64,000 nt of DNA. Source: Anastrepha obliqua (taxonomy: Eukaryota; Arthropoda; Insecta; Diptera; Tephritidae). Shown here one piece after another: positions 58,777-64,000 of this stretch; within the stretch, counting starts at the first letter, position 1; every line of letters starts with the position of its first letter. Below the pieces are notes generated by a model. It searched no databases. It was not told the DNA's origin and worked only from the letters and a program-made list of their open reading frames with translations. Made by a program: the position numbers and the translations under genes. The stretch covers positions 3,534,001 to 3,598,000 of the forward strand of contig NC_072896.1 in NCBI RefSeq assembly GCF_027943255.1, in the 5' to 3' direction.

Positions 58777-60068
58777 AGGCATCATAATCAATTAAGGCAT
58801 GAATTTTGGACTGCTTATTACTGCCTTTTTTTTATAGAAAGCAAAAAAATAATTTATTCAAAGTATTTGCCCTCGCTAGCTATACATTTTTCCCATCTCT
58901 CGGGCAATTTGTGTATACCACGCCAAAAGAATTCTTCATCTTTCGAGGCGAACCACTCGTCAAGCCATTTCCGGACGTCTTCGTACGAATCAAAGTGCTG
59001 TTCGGCGAGCGCGTGACCCATCGATGAAAACAGATGATAGTCCGAAGGGGTCAGGTCTGGTAAGTAAGCGGGATGAGGTAGCACCTCCCAATTGATTGTC
59101 TCCAAGTAGTTTTGGACCATTCTTGACGTGTGCGATGGGGCGTTGTCGTGGAGGAAAATCAGCTTCTCATGTCTTTGTTCATAACGAGGCCTTTTTTGAC
59201 GGAAAGCACGGCGCAATTTGATGAGTTGTTGGTGGTAGCGATGAGAATTAACAGTTTCACCAGGTTTCAACAGCTCATAGTAAACGACACCCTGCTGATC
59301 CCACCAAACGCACAGCATCGTCTTGCGTCCAAAGCGATTAGGTCTTGATGAAGAAGTTGATGGTTGGCCGGGATCGACCCATGATTTTTTTCGTTTAGGA
59401 TTCTCAAAGTATATCCACTTTTCATCGCTAGTCACCACAAGATGCAGGAACGACTTTCTTTTATGCCTAGCCAGCAAGATTTCGCATGTGTTTTGGCGTC
59501 GCTCCATCTGTCTATCGTTCAATTCATGGGGTACCCATTTTCCGACTTTTTGGACCTTTCCCATGGCACGTAAACGCATGGAAATGGCTGGTTGAGTGAC
59601 ACCTAACTGCTCGGCAAGCATTTTTTGCGATTGGGTATCGTCCTCATCCAAAAGAGCCCGCAATTCATGGTCCTCAACTTTTCTGGGCCGATTTTCACGC
59701 TTCTTGTCACTCAAGTCAAAATGGCCGTCTTTGAACCGACGAAACCAGTCTCTGCAAGTTGTTTCCGATAATGCACTGTCACCATAGGCCTCCACAAGCA
59801 TTCGATGCGATTCGGCAGCCGATTTCTTCAAATTAAAGCAAAAAAGTAGAGCTTCTCTGCTGTAGAGCTGCTCTTTTTTTGGCACAAAATTAGACATGAT
59901 TACCCAAGGAAAAAAGTGTGTTGCTGTATGAAATCACTGATGATGTGCAGTGATTGATGTAAACAGGTGTCGAACCCATGCAAATAAAAATATGGTATTT
60001 CTATGGTAACTTGATATGCTCACTAATGCCATCTACGAGCAATCAGCGGATTTAAGCTTATACACCGT
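58777..60068 (-). mobile_element. mauritiana-subfamily mariner (probable extent)
   Basis: Extent is inferred from the transposase position and the usual 5' and 3' untranslated lengths of Mos1-type elements. A candidate right end, complement of TAAGCTTATACACCGT, stops at 60068. The matching left end near 58777 (GGCATCATAATC) is only weakly similar, so I could not confirm inverted repeats or TA duplications. Confidence 0.5.
58854..59897 (-). CDS. mariner transposase, mauritiana (Mos1-like) subfamily, intact
   Basis: A single 347-residue frame, the normal family length. It cuts and pastes its own element at TA sites. An amino-terminal helix-turn-helix region (residues about 20-110, with YGDSALSETTCRDWFRRFKD) is followed by the linker motif WVPHEL (131-136). 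The catalytic core has Asp158 (TSDEKW), Asp251 (FLHDNAPSHT) and Asp286 (LTPSDYHLF). The 34-residue spacing between the last two is the DD34D signature. There is no stop or frameshift, in contrast to every other transposase in this window. The usual TGDEKW reads TSDEKW, and YSPDLAPSDY reads YLPDLTPSDY; the effect on activity is unknown. It is a transposon gene, not a host gene. Confidence 0.93.
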   Translation of the reverse strand: MSNFVPKKEQLYSREALLFCFNLKKSAAESHRMLVEAYGDSALSETTCRDWFRRFKDGHFDLSDKKRENRPRKVEDHELRALLDEDDTQSQKMLAEQLGVTQPAISMRLRAMGKVQKVGKWVPHELNDRQMERRQNTCEILLARHKRKSFLHLVVTSDEKWIYFENPKRKKSWVDPGQPSTSSSRPNRFGRKTMLCVWWDQQGVVYYELLKPGETVNSHRYHQQLIKLRRAFRQKRPRYEQRHEKLIFLHDNAPSHTSRMVQNYLETINWEVLPHPAYLPDLTPSDYHLFSSMGHALAEQHFDSYEDVRKWLDEWFASKDEEFFWRGIHKLPERWEKCIASEGKYFE

Positions 60069-62915
60069 ATATTAAATCCTGGTTTTTGGACCATTTTTTT
60101 TTTTTTTTATTTTTAAGTGAAACTTCTTAGGCGTCGATGGACGAGCAAGAATGGAGGGTAAAATTTCAAGGCCATGCAACGTTTTGGGCATTTTCGTTCC
60201 GCGAGAGAGAAAACAGACATAGAGGAAAAGGAGAGAGAGAGCTATGCCATATAAATATATATCTTAGATACACGTTAGCCTATTTTTCCCGAGTTTTTCC
60301 GTGTGTTTGCTAATTTCTAATGCGAAATAACAATGCCTACTGTTTGGCGCTTGTTTGTTGGTGCAAACTTGTAGGAAATATATTTTTGGTGCCTACTTTT
60401 TGGCGTTATATTTCCTTGGTGCCTACTGTTTGGGGCATTTTTGTCCCAATTTTGTTGGCGTTATTTTTTGGCGCTTATTTCCGTTTTCGGGCTAATGCTT
60501 GTGCGTACTATAAAGTGCTATCCATTCCGGCGTCGGGTTTATTGGTATTGCCTTGCGGTAATTTGTGCCGTTGCTGCGGTCCTGGAATCGCTGCGTTTGT
60601 GTGGGTGATAAACGCTCGGAGTAGTGCGTGTTGTTGCCACGGTTTGTGTCCGGCGTTTACCTACACCGGTCGACTCTTCCCCGTTTTTTGTAAATTTTGT
60701 ATATTTGTATTCTCTGCAAATGTTGTGAATTTATTTATATATATACTCTTTTTCTCTCTCTCTCTCATTCTCTCTCGGGTCTCTCCCTCTTTCTTTGTCT
60801 GCCTTGAAAGTTTCACTTCTGTTATGTGTTCTACCCACACGCACTTTTTTTTTATTTTAGTACCTAGTGTAAAATAGCTGAATATATAGAATAACTAATA
60901 TCAGCCATAAACGCCAAAATTTATGGCATTTGATTTGGTAAAGAGAGCTCATGTTTTAAACAAAAATGTTGCCGGCGTAAGAGCGAAACCCACTTCGATA
61001 GATTTGGAGTTAGTTCCTCAAATGATTCTCACATTTTTAGTACTTTAGTCATGGTTAGCAATTATGTATATTTTTATCACTTGTGATTTATTGATGCACC
61101 ATTTACACTTTTTCAAGTTTTCGTTCCTCATATATCCTACTTTTTCTAATTTTGTCTGGTTTTCATAATCCAAAACGCACCACTTCAGACATACCCATAC
61201 GTATTTGTGGCTATGATCGAAACACTTTCTCATTTACACATTGTACCGCAATAGTATTCGGCACTTAAAAGCACTACACGTGTCTATTTGTTTATGCAAC
61301 GTCAGCTCATCGCCACTTATGTTCAACAAGTTGTGTCCACTTTGATTTTGCACTAAGCTTTTCAGCTCTACATAAATATTTACATTACATACGTGTGTGT
61401 GTGTGTGTGTAAGTACTTGTTGCCGTTGTTTTTGTTTTCATTCATCGTTTGAGTTCCAATAGCATTAAGGTTAGGAGATCAAAGTGCTCAAAATGTTTGG
61501 CATAGTAAAAGAGGAAAAAAAATATAAAAAACAGAAATAAAAATTTCCCTTCCTGCAACCAAATTTTGATAGACTGCAGACTGCAAAAAGATTAATTCAC
61601 ACATGCAAATGAAAAAATCTGTTTATCTGTTTGCTTTTTAATTTACGTTGCTCATTAAATATTGTTTTTAGGGCGTGAGAAACTTGAAGCTTTATGGCAG
61701 CCTTGATACATTTAACCTAAAAACTGTGCCAACGTACCCCTGACGTCTCGCTTTCTTTACGCATATTATTTTTAAATGGTTTTAATTGCACTTCTAATAA
61801 TTTTTTATACAATTTTATTGAGTTTTCTAATGATAGCCCATACATCAGCTTAATTTAGTTGAGTTGTGTGACTCTAAATGATGCCCAATTTTTTTTTATA
61901 GATATGTGATAACTAGTTTTTCTAAGTAAGTTTTCTATCATTCAACTCGGGAATCGATTATTTCTTTCTCAGTATTTCCCTTAGCAGCACATTTTGGCAT
62001 TAATCTTGAGTTTATAGAAATATTAAATTATTGGCGGACAAATGCCAAGTTGAAAGTCAATGTCAATAAGGCAGCTACATTTGAAGCCCTGAATCACAAA
62101 ATTATTAGCGTTATTAACCAACTAAGGCCACTAGTAATGGAGTGATCAAGATTTTGAATTTAATATTTGCAAGGCTTGAAATGAATCATAGCATTAGACA
62201 GGTAGGTGTGCTGCAGCCAGAATCAGGATATAGTGAGAGCGGAAAAAAGTCAGTTCTGATACTACGCAACTGTTCTCAGCCCCTCTTTTGAAGTACTTCG
62301 TACTCAAGATTTTTTAGAGAGCAGACACTTCGACATTGATTCCCATCCAAGTTGTGAGCAAGCTTGTTCAGATTTTCGATAGTATTTCTATTAAAAATAT
62401 ATAAATACGTATGCATTTTCTTTAACTCTTTCCATTGAGAAATCTATTTCAAATAAATTGTAGTTTCTTCCATTTCTTGTTTAACAAAATATTTTGCAGC
62501 CAAGGCTAGGGTAGTGTGACAGACTGGGAATAATGGACAGAGAACTAGCCTTCATCTGGAAAATAACAGAGATGAAGCAAATTAAATAACACTTTTAGAT
62601 TATCAACAATTCTTTAAAAAAAGCTAACAGATTTACAGACTTTCCGACTACTACACCGAAACATTTCCTAAGTTCAGTCTCTTTCATAGATAGGCAACCT
62701 GCGATAAAGCCACTCAGGTCAGTGATGAACAACTTTTTCCACAGCTCTTTAATAACAGTTAAAGAGGTTTTTTTAAAGTAGATCTTAAAATGACAATACA
62801 AATCATAATATATAATTTTTTGAATGTGACATCGGGCATATGTCTGCCGCGGCTACGAGTTACATGATACATTAGAGCAGTGCAATAAATCGCATGTCAA
62901 GCGCACTGTATGGCA
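60069..62915. other. no gene seen; micro-repeats and GT tract
   Basis: Near 60332, 60390 and 60420 a short phrase recurs (TGCCTACTGTTTGGCG with small changes). A TATAAATATATAT stretch lies at 60250. Mirror-like GAGA/CTCT tracts lie at 60205-60240 and 60752-60790. This may be an LTR or other repeat edge but no pair is visible. A (GT)n tract is at 61391-61411. The 185-residue open frame at 60320-60877 has no domain. Confidence 0.4.
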
Positions 62916-63825
62916 AGGGGTGATTTTTTAAGAGCTATAAGAAAGTTTTTCAAAAAAAAACACATAAAATTCAGAAAAATGCATGACATTTTTCTTTAAA
63001 TCGATAGTACAGTCCATATAATTTAATGTTTGAAGATTACTTCATGCAAATGTTGGCCGCGACTGCGTTTCAAATGGTCCATCCGCTTAGTCCAATTTTG
63101 GCATACTCTTTTCAATGTTTCGGCCGATATCTCACATATACATGTTTAATGTTGTCTTCCCATGCGTTAATTGAAGCAGGCTTGTCTGAATAGACAAAAA
63201 ATAATCTAAAGGCGTTATATCGCACGATCTGGGTGGCCAATTGGCAGGTCCCGAACGTGAAATAAAATGTTCACCGAACTCGCCTCTCAACAAGCCCATT
63301 TTTACGCGTGCTGTGTGGCATGTGGCACCGTCTTGCTGAAACCACATGTCATGCAAGTCAAGCTCTTGCATTTTGGCCAAAAAAAAGTTGGATATCATTT
63401 CACGGTAGCGCTCACCATTCACAGTTACGTTACGATTCTCAGCATCTCTGAAGAAGTACGGTCCAATGATACCTCCAGCCCATAAACCCCACCAAACTGT
63501 GACCTTTTCTGGATACATTGGTAGCTCTTGCAATTCTTCTGGCTGATCTTCACTCCAAAATCGACAATTCTGCTTATTTACGTACCCATTGATCCAAAAA
63601 TGAGCTTCGTCGCTGAATATAATTTTTCGACTTTAAACTTTCTTAACAGAACACGCATTTTTATAATAAAATTCAATGATTTTCAAGTGTTGTTCGTTTG
63701 TAAGACGATTTATGGTTAAATTATAGACCAAACTGAAGATGTTTGACAGTGAAACAAAACACGAAACGTGCGTCGGCTGTTTAAACCAACTGTTTAAAAA
63801 GAGAATAGCTAAAAAATCACCCGTT
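62916..63825 (-). mobile_element. DD41D (rosa-like) mariner, truncated
   Basis: The inverted ends are GGGGTGATTTTTTAAGAGCT on the left and the complement of AGCTAAAAAATCACCC on the right. The minus strand 63132-63533 encodes VWWGLWAGGIIGPYFFRDAE, MWFQQDGATCHTARVKMGLL and NWPPRSCDITPLDYFL with 41 residues between the second and third Asp. The frame then leaves the family. Sequence to 63650 carries the EAHFWINGYVNKQNCRFW-type first-Asp region. The amino-terminal domain is largely missing. Confidence 0.8.
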
Positions 63826-63830
63826 AGTTA

Positions 63831-64000
63831 CGTCGTCTCCGATGATCCCTCCAGCTCACAGGCCTCATCAAACGGTTATTTCAATAGATGTGAGGGCTGT
63901 TTTTGAATGGCTTCGGTTTGCTCTGTATCCCAATTACGGCTTTTCTACTTATTGACGATGCCTTAAAGCCAAAAATTAGCCTTATCGCTGAACGATTGTG
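63831..64000 (-). pseudogene. second DD41D transposase fragment, runs off the window
   Basis: The minus strand reads SDKANFWL near 63990, then an IVNK and SRNWDTEQTEAIQ-like stretch, then LELEGSS near 63855. It parallels the first-Asp region of the preceding element but is more decayed and is a separate copy. It is cut by the window end. Confidence 0.6.

Noticed and set aside
60320..60877. 185-residue hydrophobic, Cys-rich open frame
   Set aside because: The composition follows T-rich and micro-repeat DNA. There is no conserved motif, and no splice or promoter context.
61391..61411. GT repeat as a regulatory site
   Set aside because: Ordinary microsatellite; similar tracts occur at several places in the window.

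Overview
The window is eukaryotic and looks like intron-rich, transposon-dense DNA from a higher fly. A tephritid fruit fly is the best guess (inference). The reasons are about 64% AT composition by eye, fly-type short coding exons in long introns, several DD41D ('rosa'-like) mariners of a type first described in Ceratitis, an errantivirus-type LTR element, and no bacterial gene organisation.

One cellular gene can be supported: the 5' half of the bursicon receptor rickets (rk, LGR2), on the minus strand. Seven coding exons lie at 18163-19373, 16927-16998, 14740-14883, 12868-13011, 7411-7482, 6665-6736 and 1241-1309. Every junction is phase 2 and most exons encode one or two leucine-rich repeats. 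The gene leaves the window at coordinate 1, so the remaining LRRs, the hinge and the seven-helix domain are not here. Its introns hold a Tc1-type deletion derivative, a DD37D mariner, LINE fragments and MITEs.

From about 20.4 to 27.3 kb lies a nest. A decayed open reading frame of an uncharacterised arthropod family is split by a 433-bp foldback element (9-bp target duplication) and by a 4,717-bp LTR element. The LTR element has an errantivirus-type env remnant, LTRs, a tRNA-Lys-like primer site and a polypurine tract, but no recognisable gag or pol. Its interior instead holds two tandem arrays. One repeats a 52-nt core with an exact Pol III B-box match and tRNA-like pairing. This is the most unusual object in the window.

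From 27 to 64 kb I find no cellular gene. The region is a graveyard of Tc1/mariner elements (DD34D, DD41D, Tc1) and LINE fragments, including a mariner sitting exactly inside an older LINE. One mauritiana-type mariner (58854-59897, minus) keeps an intact 347-residue transposase with all three catalytic aspartates. The long stretches between elements show only AT-rich, low-complexity or microsatellite DNA.
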